Source of the DNA: Gnetum montanum
Lineage: Eukaryota; Streptophyta; Gnetopsida; Gnetales; Gnetaceae
Direction: 5' to 3'
Assembly (NCBI GenBank): GCA_015680685.1
Contig: MNCI01036144.1
Location: 188,784 to 252,783 of the forward strand
DNA: 64,000 nt
Positions 47,017 to 59,420 of this stretch are shown one piece after another. The position numbers and the translations under genes were made by a program. The notes beneath the pieces were generated by a model, which saw nothing but the letters and a program-made list of their open reading frames with translations, ran no database searches and had not been told where the DNA came from. The first letter of the stretch is position 1. Every line of letters starts with the position of its first letter.

Positions 47017-47390
47017 NNNNNNNNNNNNNNNNNNNNNNNNNNNNNNNNNNNNNNNNNNNNNNNNNNNNNNNNNNNNNNNNNNNNNNNNNNNNNNNNNNNN
47101 NNNNNNNNNNNNNNNNNNNNNNNNNNNNNNNNNNNNNNNNNNNNNNNNNNNNNNNNNNNNNNNNNNNNNNNNNNNNNNNNNNNNNNNNNNNNNNNNNNNN
47201 NNNNNNNNNNNNNNNNNNNNNNNNNNNNNNNNNNNNNNNNNNNNNNNNNNNNNNNNNNNNNNNNNNNNNNNNNNNNNNNNNNNNNNNNNNNNNNNNNNNN
47301 NNNNNNNNNNNNNNNNNNNNNNNNNNNNNNNNNNNNNNNNNNNNNNNNNNNNNNNNNNNNNNNNNNNNNNNNNNNNNNNNNNNNNNNNNN
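47017..47390. other. Assembly gap (374 N)
   Basis: A run of N. By comparison with the 5' LTR, the gap covers most of the expected upstream part of the 3' LTR. Its true length is unknown. Confidence 1.
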
Positions 47391-47581
47391 ATCTAGATAC
47401 AATATTCCATATCAATAAAGCATTATTTTCTTTCTCTTTTTGCATATTCTCTATTATTTCCTTTACACATAAGGTCAAATCTTACATATATTTGATGTTT
47501 GGTATATTGTCTTTGTACGCATAATGTCTAATATATCATATATTTGATGTGTGCTATGACATCCAAAAATGGGATGTCACA
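47391..47581 (+). repeat. Copia-type 3' LTR, visible 3' part
   Basis: This matches 42905-43099 at about nine sites in ten, ending GGGATGTCACA. What follows (CAATGCAATC) is array sequence rather than a PBS, so this is the 3' LTR. I do not find a clear 5-bp duplication, possibly because the left LTR start is uncertain. Confidence 0.8.
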
Positions 47582-49100
47582 CAATGCAATCAAGTTTTCA
47601 ACTCTCTTGGGTTGCTAGTACTCATGTTGGAGATTTAGGCTTACAATTGCCCATGTTCCATGTTGTTTTAGCTTTGGCATGGTTATACCCCCAAGCCATG
47701 TTGGGCAGCATTGCCCTAGTATGGGTGAGGAGGTATGGTGGATTTTATGATTTAAGTAAGGTTAATTTATAGAGAGTCTAAGGTTTTGATGTCCTAGGAT
47801 TCATTGGGCTAAGTTTTAGGCTTTTTAATGTGTCAATGTATTGCAAAAACTGGTAAAAAAACCTTATCCATGTTGAAACCATGTAGGCCAACATGGCTCT
47901 AGCCTTCCTTAGTGTGGCTACATGGACATATTTATTTCTGGTGATCCTTGGCATTAAATCAACCAAATATTCAAGTCATTGGCATTGCAGATGTTGATAG
48001 CTAAGATTTGGCCTCAAAATCAACAATTTTGAAACCTTTTTGATATTTTTTGTAGTCATCCCCCCTTGGGCCATGATGATGAGTGTGGCCCTAGTGTCAG
48101 TGGAGGGGGGATGATATCTTTTTCCCACTTTTGGCTCATTTTCTTGGGCTTGATGGACTTTGGAGGCTCTAGCAGGGTCTTAGGGTCAAAGTAGTGTAAT
48201 TCGAGGTCAATCTAATGCACTTATGAGCTTCCCATGGCATTTCTTCATGGCATCCATGCTGGACCCATGTTGGCTAGCATGGATGAAGCCTTCCTTAGCA
48301 TGGATAAATGATTTTTAGTTAAATTCTACTGATTTTTACTTGATTTATGATGTCTAGAGACTTTGGGAAGGTTTTAAGGTCATAGTGATGAGTTTTAGAC
48401 TATTTTACTACATTAATGGATTTTTATAGGTTATCCCTAATGCACCCATGTTGGACCTACACTAGCTAGCATGGTTGAGGGATTCCTCAGCATGGGCAAG
48501 ATGTTTGTTACTATATTTGACTTATTTTTATTTAACTTTTTAGACATTGGGAACTTTGGAGAGGTGTTAAGGTCATGATGTGTCGATTGGGAGGTCAATT
48601 TTAGTGTCTCATGGTTACATCCCATCCAACCATGTTAGGGCCATGCTAGCCAATGTGGCTAGGGTGCCCTCTAGTGTGGTTCCACTAAAATTCATGATTT
48701 TTAACATTTTTGGTTAGGTTTGATTAGTTTGGGAGCTATTGAAGACTTATACTGTTAGGCTTTGTGAGTTCATTTTAAGGTCAAATTGTGATTTTGTTGG
48801 TACTTGTGGATGTCATTCCTCCTTAGGAAATACTAGCTAGCATGGATGGACCTTTTCTTAGTGTTGTTACCCAAAATGGAGGGTGGTATGATGGGTTCTG
48901 ACCTCTCTTGGGGCTTGGTGCTTATTGGTGTTAACATCTAGTTGCTAAATTTGGCATGAGGTGTTTGGGTTCTCTTATGTCAGGCATGGGATGCTTGGAT
49001 CAACATTGGATCTACATTGAACAACATGGGTGAGAAGGTTTCAAGTTATAAAGATATTTTTCTAGTCTTCATGGAAGTTATACCTTAGCATAGATGGGTT
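47582..49100. repeat. Array of about 190 bp, right part
   Basis: Units recur near 47862, 48060, 48252, 48443, 48624 and 48819 with the core CCATGTTGGACC..GCTAGCATGG..CCTTCCTTAGCATGG. The spacings are 180-200 bp. The core contains the palindromic word GCTAGC / GGCCAACATGG. It matches the array left of the copia element. Confidence 0.8.
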
Positions 49101-49739
49101 TTTAGGCCTAAAAACCCCATTGCTTAGGAGGCACCTAATGGGGCCCACCCAAACTTGAATTTCATTTTTAATTTTGAAACTCCCATCATCCTAACATTAC
49201 AAAAAATTCCCTTCCCCCTGAACTATCAATGCACCATGAGTTTAGTGCATGGATTAGGCAAAAGACGTTTAGGAATGGGGAACATAGGTATAGAATTGGT
49301 TTTTTTACTTATTGATTTTACAAACATCACTTGCACAACCCATCTCATCACTATCAATGCACTAGTTTAGGCAACAATTTTGGCTCAAACTCCATCAATC
49401 TTCAACATTGCTTGGAAAGGATCCAATCAAGGATGGTGTTATTACCAGGATTTTGAAGATTTCTTAAAGGTTTTTTGCATTGTTGATCATCATGATGAAG
49501 AGGAAGGCCACTATAAATAATAACCCTACCCTAGAGGACTTTAATGCTATAGCTAAGGGGCTTTCACACCTACTATGGACTTTTCTTGGATAAGGATCAA
49601 TCGCCATAACCCCCAGGTGCACCATTCTTGGCCATTTTCTATGTATTTATATGGTTTTCTTGTCTATAACCTAGGTGGTGTTTATGGGTTTTCAATGTTT
49701 CTTTGCTCTAAGGCTTAGTTTTATGCATTTTTTCTATTT
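49101..49739. other. Unassigned sequence between two arrays
   Basis: Short plus-strand frames (for example 49155-49370) lack motifs. No gene, LTR or repeat that I can support. Confidence 0.35.
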
Positions 49740-50600
49740 TCAACCAAAAAGCAAAACTACTTATGTATTTTTTTTTTCTTATGAAAATGGCTAGGAATTT
49801 TTAATTTTTGGTGTCATAGGGTCATAATACATTGTTAAATGGTTGAAATAGTGGTTGAACCACTGGATTCTAGGTTACGGTTAATTTTCTATGAATTTTT
49901 CCATAAGCCAATTCAATGTGGTTTCCTATTTTTCTGTTGTTTTTTTATGGTAATTTTGCACTTTTTTGTGTAAAAAAGGCTAAGATTTTTTTTCTTTTTG
50001 AGGTTATATTTTTTTAGTTTATGGTTTAAGGTTTCAAATGATTATGGAATCATGGAATTTGGATTTACAATTAATTCTAGATGAAATTTTTTGTTAGTTG
50101 GTGTAGGTGTGATTCCATGTTGTTTTTTCTATTTTTAATGTCATTTCAAGAATTTTTCTTGTAAAAAATGATGGCAATTTTTGTGTTTTTGAGTTGTGTG
50201 TTTGTAGTTCTTTGTTTAAGGTTTTAGATAGTCCTAGAATCATTAAATTTGAATTTATGGTTGATGTTTTTTATTTTTTTTTATTTTTTATTTTTGTAAA
50301 CTTGCATGAAACAAGGTTTTTGGCTTTTACAATTTTACCCTTGTGAAGATGGTCAATGTTGGCACATTGGATAAATTTTTCAACCAACATCCCATGTTCT
50401 TGGGGATCCTTGGGAATTCCATGGATGAGTTAGAATTGGTTCCATTATTTTCAAATTTTTTTGCTATTTCTAACAAGTGATTTCCCATCATTTTTTTTTT
50501 TAGTTTTGTGTGCTTGTATGAATTTTGGTTAAACTTTGTTGAGGTTTTGTATAGTGTTTTGAATTTTTCCAAGCTTAGGATTATAGTGTAGATGTTGTGG
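49740..50600. repeat. T-rich tandem array of about 189 bp
   Basis: Three clear units end in GGTTACGGTTAATTTTC (about 49873), GGATTTACAATTAATTCT (50061) and GAATTTATGGTTGATG (50250), so the period is 188-190 bp. Each carries a TTTTTCTT..GTAAAAAANGGCTANNATTTTT segment. A fourth, interrupted unit ends near 50590. The sequence is unrelated to the array at 47582-49100, although the period is the same. Confidence 0.75.
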
Positions 50601-50871
50601 TTGGTTTCTTATCATCATGTTCAATTTTTTTTCTTTTTTTTTTTGCATGTTACGATTGAATTTTTAGAGAATTTTGAACTGGCATTCATAGAGTTTTTAC
50701 TATGGCTAGTTTCACCATTAACTAGGATGTTTAGAAAAATTCTTGTAAAATCCAAATTGGTGCATGGTTGTTGTTGTAGATGTAGGTTGGTTAGTCATAT
50801 TCAGTAATTTACTAAAGTTATTCCTAGTTTTGTTTTTTTTTTTTTTTGTTTTTTTGTAAGTGTTGTGAATC

Positions 50872-53521
50872 ATGGATGAAAACGCTGATAGTGGTTTTAA
50901 CAGTGTGTTGTTGTTGTCTCAATGCAGGGTTTTCCTTAAGTCCATCTTGGTGGTTGTTGAGTTGGTGAGGATACTTTGCTATATCCACTTACCAAAGCCC
51001 AACACCCCACTTGGATATGGTCTTGGAGCATGGCTCCTTGTGGTTTCGACTAGGGGCAAGAGAATTCCTGGCCTATCTAGTATGAAATTTTGGTGTGATG
51101 ATGTGGTCACATTTGTCATCTTATATGGCCAGAGCTATCATGGAGAATTTAATTCCTTAGTCTTCTAACCTGATCATTAAATTCATAGTTGATGATTCTA
51201 AAACCCATGATAAAGGTAAAGTTTTTGATAGTAAAGCTACTAGGGGGATCCACCAGTTATCTCAAATTTGGAACATGCTAGAGTTCTCCCAACATAATAT
51301 TGAAAACATCCTAATGGTAGCTCACTAAGTCCACACATTATTCCAAAATCCTCCTAGCACAGTGTATCTTTTGGAAATGGTAAGTGTATTTGTAAAAAAA
51401 TTTCATGTTTTCATTTATTTGATTTACCTATTCTTCCTTAGCTTATTAGTTTCTTTCATTTTAGATGCTAAATATCTTACAAGCATAGGGTTAGTAACCA
51501 ATGTTTGATCAAGAATGATCAAACCTTAGCATTGGCTCAGATTGCAGTGGGGGTATTCACCAAAAGCCCAATAGTAAGACTCATAGTGATTAAGCAACTA
51601 AAGGATCATTTTGATAAGTACACCAACATCTATGCTCTAGCCTTTTAGAGGTGCCTAGCTAATGAGATAGCTCATGGTTGGTGGGTGGCCCTTGAATGCA
51701 TTGTAGAAGAAGGCACCATTGCTAGGCCCTCCACACAACCCTCATCAAGTAAGAAGAAGAGTAGTAAGAAAAATTGAAATTTTCTTATTTGTTTATTTCA
51801 TTATGTTATACCAATGTTTTCATGGCCACATGATTCTAGACTATTTTTGTTTTAAGTGTTTTCATGGATTTATCAGTATGATTTTAGTTTGTTATTCTTG
51901 TCATATTTTAGTTTTACACAATGTACTTATGCCTAAGCTAATCGACTATTTTCATTGCCTTATAGGGGCTACCACCTCCTCTAGCATCACTTTTGATTTT
52001 TCAAAACATCCCGAGGAGATACTCATCCTAAAATATAGTGAAGTGGAATTGACACAACATTGGTTGGTTGACAAGGCATCTAGAAACATTCAAGCAAACA
52101 TCACTCATGTAGGTTTTCTTGAACTTTTCATGGCTCTTAGCCCAACCATCCTCACTTTTGAGATGGTGAACATCATTGACTCCTTTAACTAAGGAGTGAA
52201 AAAGTTCATCACCTAAGTTCATGACATGCCAATCACCTTGGCCATCAATGAGGCTACCTTCTATGACCTCTTTGGTGTTCCCACTAAAGGAATGAGATTC
52301 ATCACTAAACTAACAAAGAAGGTGGCCTACTAAGAAGAAGTTAGAATCATGGCCATTCTAGGTTGGCCCTAGAGGATTTCTAGGTACCAGAAGTAAGGAA
52401 ATCATATCCCTTGTTCAGATCAAATACCTTTCCAATGATTCTATCACAAAAGAAGGTTATTAGCATTACCAAGGCATGGATCATGATGAAGGTCCTTAAT
52501 GAAGGTGCTCGATTTAATTGGGTTCCTCACTTGGCCTCTAAGTTGTAGGAGGAAATCCTCAAACTCTAGGAGAATCTCACCACAATATGCCACATGCATT
52601 ATGCATTCTTTGTAGCATATTTGAGGACATTTGTAGAGTTTTTGGTGATGAGAAGGAATGAAAAATGGGTGATTCAAGACCCATCCCAACTCTCTAAGCC
52701 TTGGATAAAGCATATTTATCCAACTATACAAGCCCAAAACCCATCAAAGGATGTTGCGGAATCATTATCTATGATCATTAAATGTTTTTATGATACACGT
52801 TATGCTTCCCTTGACAGCATAGGGATTAAGCCTCAGGTCAAGTCGGGAAATGCTAAGAGGGCCAAGGAATTACATTTTGAAGTTGGTGGGGAAACTATAA
52901 CCAAGTAAAAGTGGGCTCATGGTTGAGGAAGCAACATCAACCATTGAGCAACCTTCAAAGAGGAGGTTTATAGTTAAGCTTTTTTGAACACATCAGGTGG
53001 TTACAGGTATGTTCTAATTTCATTTTATGCTTAGGTTATTTTATGTTTTAAGGCCATGTTGTTATTTTGTCTTATGTGAAATATGTTAAGTTCTTTTAAT
53101 GTTTTATGTTTCTTATTCTTGTAGATAAGTGACAAGAATTGGTGGCCCAAGACACATTAGCAAAGGTCGAGCAAAAGCACTTGGAAGAGGTGTTCCTACA
53201 ATAACAGGAGGATGAGGGGTTGGCCAACATTGTGCTTGATGACCTAGACATCTTGTTTGGTAAATGATTACCAGGGGAACCCCCAATCATAATCTTGGAT
53301 GAGGTTCTAGGTATGAATACACTTTTTTTTCATCCATTATATTTTATTATTTTATGTTTAGGTCTTGTTTTGATTGTTAGTTGATTATTATACCTGTTGT
53401 AGCTACTAATCCCTAAGAAGATGACTTTACTTTGTTTTGCATGAAACTATGGGTAGAGGTTCTTGCTAAGGTGGAGTTCTTGCGTGGGGTAGCCAAGGAC
53501 ATAATTGATTGGTATTTGTGA
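50872..53521 (+). pseudogene. Intron-bearing gene of an unidentified repeated family, copy 1
   Basis: Exon-like segments on the plus strand: MDENADSGFNSVLLLSQCRV (50872) to about 51379; intron 51380-51464 (GTAAGTG...TTTTAG); a segment with IAVGVFTKSPIVRLIVIKQL; intron from 51749 or 51764 to 51965 (GTAAGAA...TTATAG); SSITFDFSKHPEEILILKYS to NEATFYDLFGVPTKGMRF; MHYAFFVAYLRTFVEFLVMR, NEKWVIQDPSQLSKPWIKHI; intron 53007-53124; LAKVEQKHLEEVFLQ and LANIVLDDLDILFGK; intron 53311-53402; then EDDFTLFCMKLWVEVLAKVE, ending WYL* at 53521. All introns have GT..AG ends and T-rich acceptors. The last two match copy 2 (61600-64000) in position and phase. Stops (often TAG) and frameshifts show decay. I recognise no domain. 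It resembles extra ORFs of giant plant retrotransposons only in a general way. Confidence 0.6.
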
Positions 53522-54844
53522 GGTTTCCATTTAATTGGAGAACATCTATTAACTTTTTGAATTGGAGATCTCTAAGATCGATCACGAAGAAGATTGTTTG
53601 TTTGACTTAAAAACATTCAAAGAATGATCCCAAGTATATATCCTTCATTCTTCGATCATTATATGAAATGTACCATGTACTAGTAGCACTTAAATATGTA
53701 CCATTCTAAATATAGGATTATTCATTAAACTCCCTTTATTCATGTAATTAACTTAAAAATATCTGCAATCTATTGTTTGAAAGTCTTTGTCTTCCACCTA
53801 TGATTATGACATGTAATGATATGATTCATCATTTATTATAGTAATCATTTGATAAATATTCATATGATTTTTTAGTGTTTTTTTATTTTTCGAGGCTATC
53901 CATTACTATAAATTATCTTTTGATAGTGTGATGTGCCCAAGATGATAGAAGTTGCTAGAGTTCATTTCATTGAAAATAGAACTAGTAATAGGAGATAGAA
54001 CGGAGGGGTAGGAAACTAGTAAGATTCCATTTGATATAACAATAACTAATTTTGATAGTTATTATATTTTTTCAATAGTTGTTTCTAGTTTTAGGTTTTT
54101 TGATGTGGTTATTATGGCTTTTACTAGAACACTTGTTTCAAAGGTAAAGCACATGAAGTTTTGGAAAACATGGCACATAAGGTCTTTAGAGTTTAGATTT
54201 TTTGACCTTGTCATTAGGTACTTGGTTATGTGATTAAGGGAAGTGGTTAGCTTGAAATTTTCATTGGTAATCTAAATCTACATGCTAAGATGGAGGAATA
54301 ATGTGTTTGGGATGATTATCTCCATGTAGCATGACAGGCCCTTTTTTAATAGTAGGAATTCATTAGTATTTGTGATTAGGGATTTTTCCCTTAGGGTGAA
54401 GAAAATATTGTTGGCATATATTGTGTAGCAAAACCCAAGTTGTTTTCTTTTTATTTTTTAGTGAAACAAGCTAAAATGTGTCTCTGGAAATAAGTAGATG
54501 TACATGAGAATAGCGTCATCTGAAGGATAAAAAACATATGTTACCTTAGAGATTGGGTAGGATCTCAACCTAGCTTACCTCTTATAGGAGGAGTTATCAA
54601 GAAGGTTATTAGGTTAGGTCTGACCACATGATTGCTAGCATGTAGAAGATGATAAAAGATTACATGCTCTCTAAAGGTAGCATAGGATACAAAGCCAAAG
54701 AAGGGGGAACTTTTGTTTCTGAGTGACATTTTTAGGGGGGCCATAGGTTAAAATCTTATCATATTGATTATGAATTACTATACATATACATTTATTGGGT
54801 GCTACAATATGAAAGAAACCCATATAATCAAGGATATAATAATC
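53522..54844. other. Unassigned AT-rich sequence
   Basis: No gene or structured repeat that I can support. It may hold the 3' untranslated part of the preceding gene copy. Confidence 0.35.
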
Positions 54845-55150
54845 ATACTCTTCCAATATAGCATATATTTACCATATATCCTGTACATTTGTAATTACAT
54901 ATCTATTAATAACTAGTATATATGATATGGTTATTATCATATATAAACGTACAAGGATATGCTATATAGGATATAACACATTCTATATAACTGTATCCAT
55001 GTTCTATATCCTTATATTATATAGGAAGAATATATCCTTATTCTTCCATGAACCTGAAACATATAAGATATATAATCATATTCTTATATAATCATATAGG
55101 TTAAATATGGTTATATAAGAATAGGATATATATAATCGTATTCTAAATAT
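54845..55150. repeat. AT-rich palindromic repeat (ATATAACCATATTCTATATA)
   Basis: Words such as ATATAGGATATA, CATATTCTTATATAATC and TATATCCTTAT, and their complements, alternate for 300 bp and could fold into hairpins. The same sequence type resumes at 55500-55553, so the SINE pair appears to interrupt it. Confidence 0.75.
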
Positions 55151-55500
55151 AAGTGTTAGCCTAGTGGTAAGATACTTGATTTCAAAGCTCTAGGTTATGG
55201 GTTCAATTGTAGTGGGCAAGGCTAATGTATATAAAGTCCTAATTCGACTATAGATCTTGTAGTGTACCTATGTTTCACTTATTTCAACTTTCAACATCTT
55301 GCCCCCTCCCCCACACCACCCTTCCATATTCAATATATAAGTAACAATGAGTCATTAGCCTAATGGTAAGATACTTGGTTTAGAAGCTCTAGATCATGGG
55401 TTCAAATATAATGGACAATGTTGAGTTATATTAAGTTATATCTTGGGATGCATCTATGTTTCACTTATTTTAGGTTCCAACACCCTCCCTCCCCCATATT
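55148..55500 (+). mobile_element. Tandem pair of tRNA-derived SINE-like units
   Basis: Unit 1 has an A-box-like TAGCCTAGTGG (55157-55167) and a B-box-like GGGTTCAATTG (55199-55209). Unit 2 has TAGCCTAATGG (55356-55366) and GGGTTCAAATA (55398-55408). The 33-bp A-to-B spacing is tRNA-like, and the units repeat at 199 bp. Both continue through CTATGTTTCACTTATTT to a CCCTCCCCC stretch. Neither folds as an intact tRNA, so a SINE family is the best reading. Confidence 0.65.
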
Positions 55501-55553
55501 ATATATAGATGTAGAATATGGATATATATAACCATATTCTATATATGAATAAG

Positions 55554-56925
55554 TGAAACACCACCAAAAAAAATCATGTTGCAAACTTCATTTCCCAACT
55601 TGGGGCAAGGATTCATTGTAAATGTGAGATATGTAGTCCATGAGCTATAATCTTACATACTTCAACTTTTTGGAGCAAAAAAAATGCTTCAAAAGTTGTT
55701 ATTTCCTTGCTTCCCAAGTAGAAAAAGGCACCACATGTCTATATTTGGACTTGGGAAGCCTGAAAATACCTTTGGCATTACTAAAATTGGCATTTATATG
55801 GGTTTTTATAGGGGTATAGCCCTAGATACACTAGAGCCATCAATTTTGACTAGTGCTATGATAGATGTAGTGCTACAATAGATGGGAAGTTATATTCCAC
55901 TCCAAAAGATGAGAGTGGGTAGCGTAGTCACCACCAAGACCTAGCAGATGTGCAATGTTGGAATTTTTAGAATTTTCATTTTTCCAATAGTGGCCAGTGT
56001 AGTCATCCAAAGTCTTCAATAGCCAACTTAGGTAGCATTTTCCACCAAGCACAACATTTCTCAATGGGCTCCATCATTTCTACAGTTTCCAACTCTCTCC
56101 ACATGTTTTCCAATTTTTGGCATTCCCAACAACCTTAGCATAGTCCACCAAAGCTAGCATAGTAAGGATGATGCTAGCATAGTCACAAAAGTTTGTTTAC
56201 TATTTATACTAAATGGATGGATTTTTTGGCTTTAGTATGTACCAAAGTTACTATAAATGATGACTACACTTGAATATGATACTATAAATAGCCAAATATA
56301 CACTATAAAAATCCAACAAAGATACTTTATTCTATTTCAAACCATCATACAAGCAATAGCACTTTTCGTAGTTTTACAACCATGATACCATTGCAACCTT
56401 ACCTCCACTTTGGCAGCAAAATTAATACTATGTTGGGCATAGAGACTCTTGCGTACTACTATTGCACCTAAAAGTAAAATACCACTTGTAATCCTCATTG
56501 TCTATTCTAGTGGAAACCAAAGGGAAGTTGCTGGGAACTAGAGCTAGGAAGAATCCAGATCATGGAGTTGCCATAGAACATAGCCTACCTTCTCCAATGA
56601 TCTTCTAGCTCCTAGAAGTAACTTCTTGTGCTTTTGGCACAAAATTTATACTTCATGAACATTATTCTTTATTTTCTTATTTAAATAAAGTTACTATTTA
56701 TGTTGTGCAATTTTTAGTTTACATTCTCATTTCTATTTTCATTTCTAAACCCATTTTCATTTCTATTTGCCATTTCTATTCACAATTTTGTAAGTCCCTA
56801 GGTGATTGGCAAAGCCATCTAGGGTGCCTTGAATCTTATTTTTGGAGGCCCTTGGAATCCAAGGTTAAAATTGTTCCAACACTTGTAGTTTTTAGTTTCC
56901 ATTCCAGCAATCAAAATTTCCAACA
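55554..56925 (+). repeat. Family B LTR on the plus strand (5' LTR)
   Basis: It starts TGAAACACCACC and matches the minus-strand LTR at 35322-36751 along most of its length, including CATTGTAAATGTGAGATATG near the start, AAATAAAGTTACTATTTATG near 56690 (polyadenylation region), and AAGTCCCTAGGTGATTGGCAA at 56787. The end is placed at CCAACA before the PBS. The left flank is AT-rich palindromic DNA. Confidence 0.78.
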
Positions 56926-56937
56926 CCAATAGTTTTC

Positions 56938-56953
56938 TGGCACTAGAAGGAAG
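56938..56953 (+). other. Candidate primer-binding site of family B (second copy)
   Basis: TGGCACTAGAAGGAAG, the same motif as at 18396-18411 and at the same distance after the LTR. Confidence 0.5.
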
Positions 56954-57104
56954 GCCTCCACACAAATTCTTGACCAAAACCCCTTTTGCAACTATTATGT
57001 TTTCAAGTTTAGAAATCTACAAAAAAAATTTAGTAAAACCTTGGAAATTAGTGTAGTTGGATTTTTGTTGTATTTTCATGGTAGTTGTTGGTTTCCTTGT
57101 AGCC

Positions 57105-57215
57105 AACATAGTTAACTACAACATCTTGTCTATTGTAGCACTAATCTACTATAGCAACTGAACTATTGTAGCACCCAGTCTACTACAACATCTAGTCTAT
57201 TGTAGCACCTATTTC
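57105..57215. repeat. Leader repeat (CTACTATAGCANC / GTCTATTGTAGCACC)
   Basis: Six units of about 17-19 bp alternate AGTCTATTGTAGCACC and CTACTATAGCAACTG in the family B 5' leader. The other plus-strand copy has a different 15-bp array at the matching place (18766-19090). Confidence 0.75.
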
Positions 57216-57689
57216 TGTTCAATAGATAAATGACTTTTCCCTGTCTTCACCATTCTGTAGTAGTTTTCTACTGCCTTTTCCATTTTTAATCAATTACATT
57301 AGTGGATCATCCCACTTATTATGCTTTTACTAAAAATAGTAAAAAAATTTAAAACTATAGTTTTCACTATGTCTTTCAACCAGTCAACCAAATTTTCCTT
57401 CAACTTCATAAACAACATGTTTGGTTAATAGGTCATGAGGATCTATGACCCCAAATATCCTATCATGGCTAAGTGTCAATAGTCCTTGTAACATATGAGG
57501 CAAAGTCCTGGATTCTTGATGATAAAATGAAGATCACTACAAGTACATTTGTGCCAAAATCCAAGCTGGCATCTTGATTCCGTGGATGGAAGTAGAGGTA
57601 AAAAGGAAATGCAAGCTCGTACACTAAAATGGGAAGGAGTATATTCCTTCCCTATAGGATTAGACATCCCTTATTGTTACCTATGCTCA

Positions 57690-59420
57690 TATCCTATCTT
57701 AGTTGATTGAGATGGATGGGGAGGATGAGAAGGTTAGTTTGGATGATCAAGAGGAGGAGGAGGATGAGTTTAGGGTAGAATTTGAACATGAAAACATCCT
57801 AGGTGGTCTATTTCAATAAGAAATGCCAAGGCCACAGTGCCTACCTTCATTTCCTTTGTCTTCTCCATGAAACAAATGCCACCATGCTCTACCCCTTCTT
57901 ACCCAACCATGTTTGGGCCCATGCAAGTTATCGCCACACACCAAACATAATTGGTGCCACATTCCACTTTGTCATGCTGTTTGTTACTCAGCTTGGTCTA
58001 TATGACCTTCATCGATGGTTGTCACCACCTCCAATCCTCTAACCACTCAGGTGAAGCCAATCTTGGGATTCCAAGCAACCCAAGGGTCACACACCTTCTT
58101 CATTTATTTGTGTTCTAGATACTAGCATAATGATCATTCTTCTTGTTTGGTCCACCAACCACTACAATAACACAAGCTCTCCCATTCATGCCACAACTAA
58201 TAGTGAGGCCACAAGCTTCCTAGAAAATACTGCAATCCTTCATTCAAATGCCACAATTGACAAGGGCACCATAGGGCCTGGATCAAGCCTTCCAAATGAT
58301 CTAGGAACTGATGGAAGATTTGAAGAGACTTAAGGCCTCTACATCTCAAAGCATTAAGGTCATGGAATTTTACCAAGATAATTTCGTTAGTCCTTTTTTC
58401 CCACCCTTAACACTTCCTCTTGGTGTTCTTATCCCTTAATTTACAAAGTAGAATGGTAAAGGTGATCCCAATGCTCACCTAATAGCCTTTCACTCATAAG
58501 GCCTATTGTTCCAAGCTTGGTTGTATACCATTATGAGAATATTCCTTGTCCCTGATAATGAAAGTGCTTGACTAGTATCATGCCCTACCAAGAGGATTTA
58601 TATCCTCTCTTGAAGACTTAATATCATAATTTGTTAACCATTTCAAGTATAACTTGAAGCCTGATACCATGCTTGATCAACTGATGAAGGTTAAGCAAGG
58701 ACCCCTTGAGCCAGTGGAAAAGTTTATCCAATGGTGGAATGATTAATGACTTCATTAAGTCAAAATTGTATTATCTTGTTCCATGGTCTCTTAGTCAAGC
58801 CTTTTCCAAGACTAAGTACATAGAGGATGCCATAGAGGCCAGCCACAATCCTACCTATGTGGCATATAAAAATAAACTTTTGTGGAAGGATAAAGAAAGG
58901 GGTAGGCAAAACAACATGATGTAGTAATAGTGACCAAGGAGAACAAGCCAACCAACTATAGGGATCACAGACTAACCAACCCAAGGTCCTTGCTGCCAAC
59001 AATAACAACCAATGTTCAACCTTTGGGGCCACTACATGAATCATGTCTAGGCCTAACTTTATGCAAGAAGATCGATCTAAGTATACCAAGTTATCCCTTA
59101 AGCTGATAGAGCTCTTGGACTAACTATTGAAGTGCAATAGGATCCAATATAAGCAAATGATTGACAATGCCCACAAGAGGCATGATGGGTTATGCAAAAT
59201 AGCTAAGGACTACACTCAAGCAACCAAAGATGATCCTCCAATGCCCAAGTGCTTTAAGCTTGACTGCTTCAACCACTATCATTAGTTTCTAGGTCACAAC
59301 ACTGACTTTTTCCTTGCATTGATGGATGGCCTACAAAAAATGATAGTTAAGGGTGAACTAATACTAGACACTTCAAACCTGGTTAGGCCTCAGAATTAGT
59401 TGATGCACCTATACAAGGAT
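57690..59420 (+). pseudogene. Gag of family B (decayed)
   Basis: Readable segments with stops between: an acidic run near 57720-57780, GSSLPNDLGTDG and VMEFYQDN (58280-58390), NGKGDPNAHLIAFHS (58450), FIKSKLYYL (58755) and ATILPMWHIKINF-like sequence. The C-terminal part runs KVLAANNNNQCSTFGATT to QYKQMIDNAHKRHDGLCKIA, then MPKCFKLDCFNHYH*FLGHN, a possible degenerate zinc-binding stretch (C...C..H...H). It aligns with gag at 20024-20640. Too many stops and shifts for function. Confidence 0.72.

Noticed and set aside
46975-47478. Frames running through the N block
   Set aside because: They are made of undetermined bases and have no evidential value.
55157-55209. Functional tRNA gene
   Set aside because: A and B boxes are present, but the acceptor and anticodon stems do not pair convincingly and the unit is repeated with a SINE-like body.
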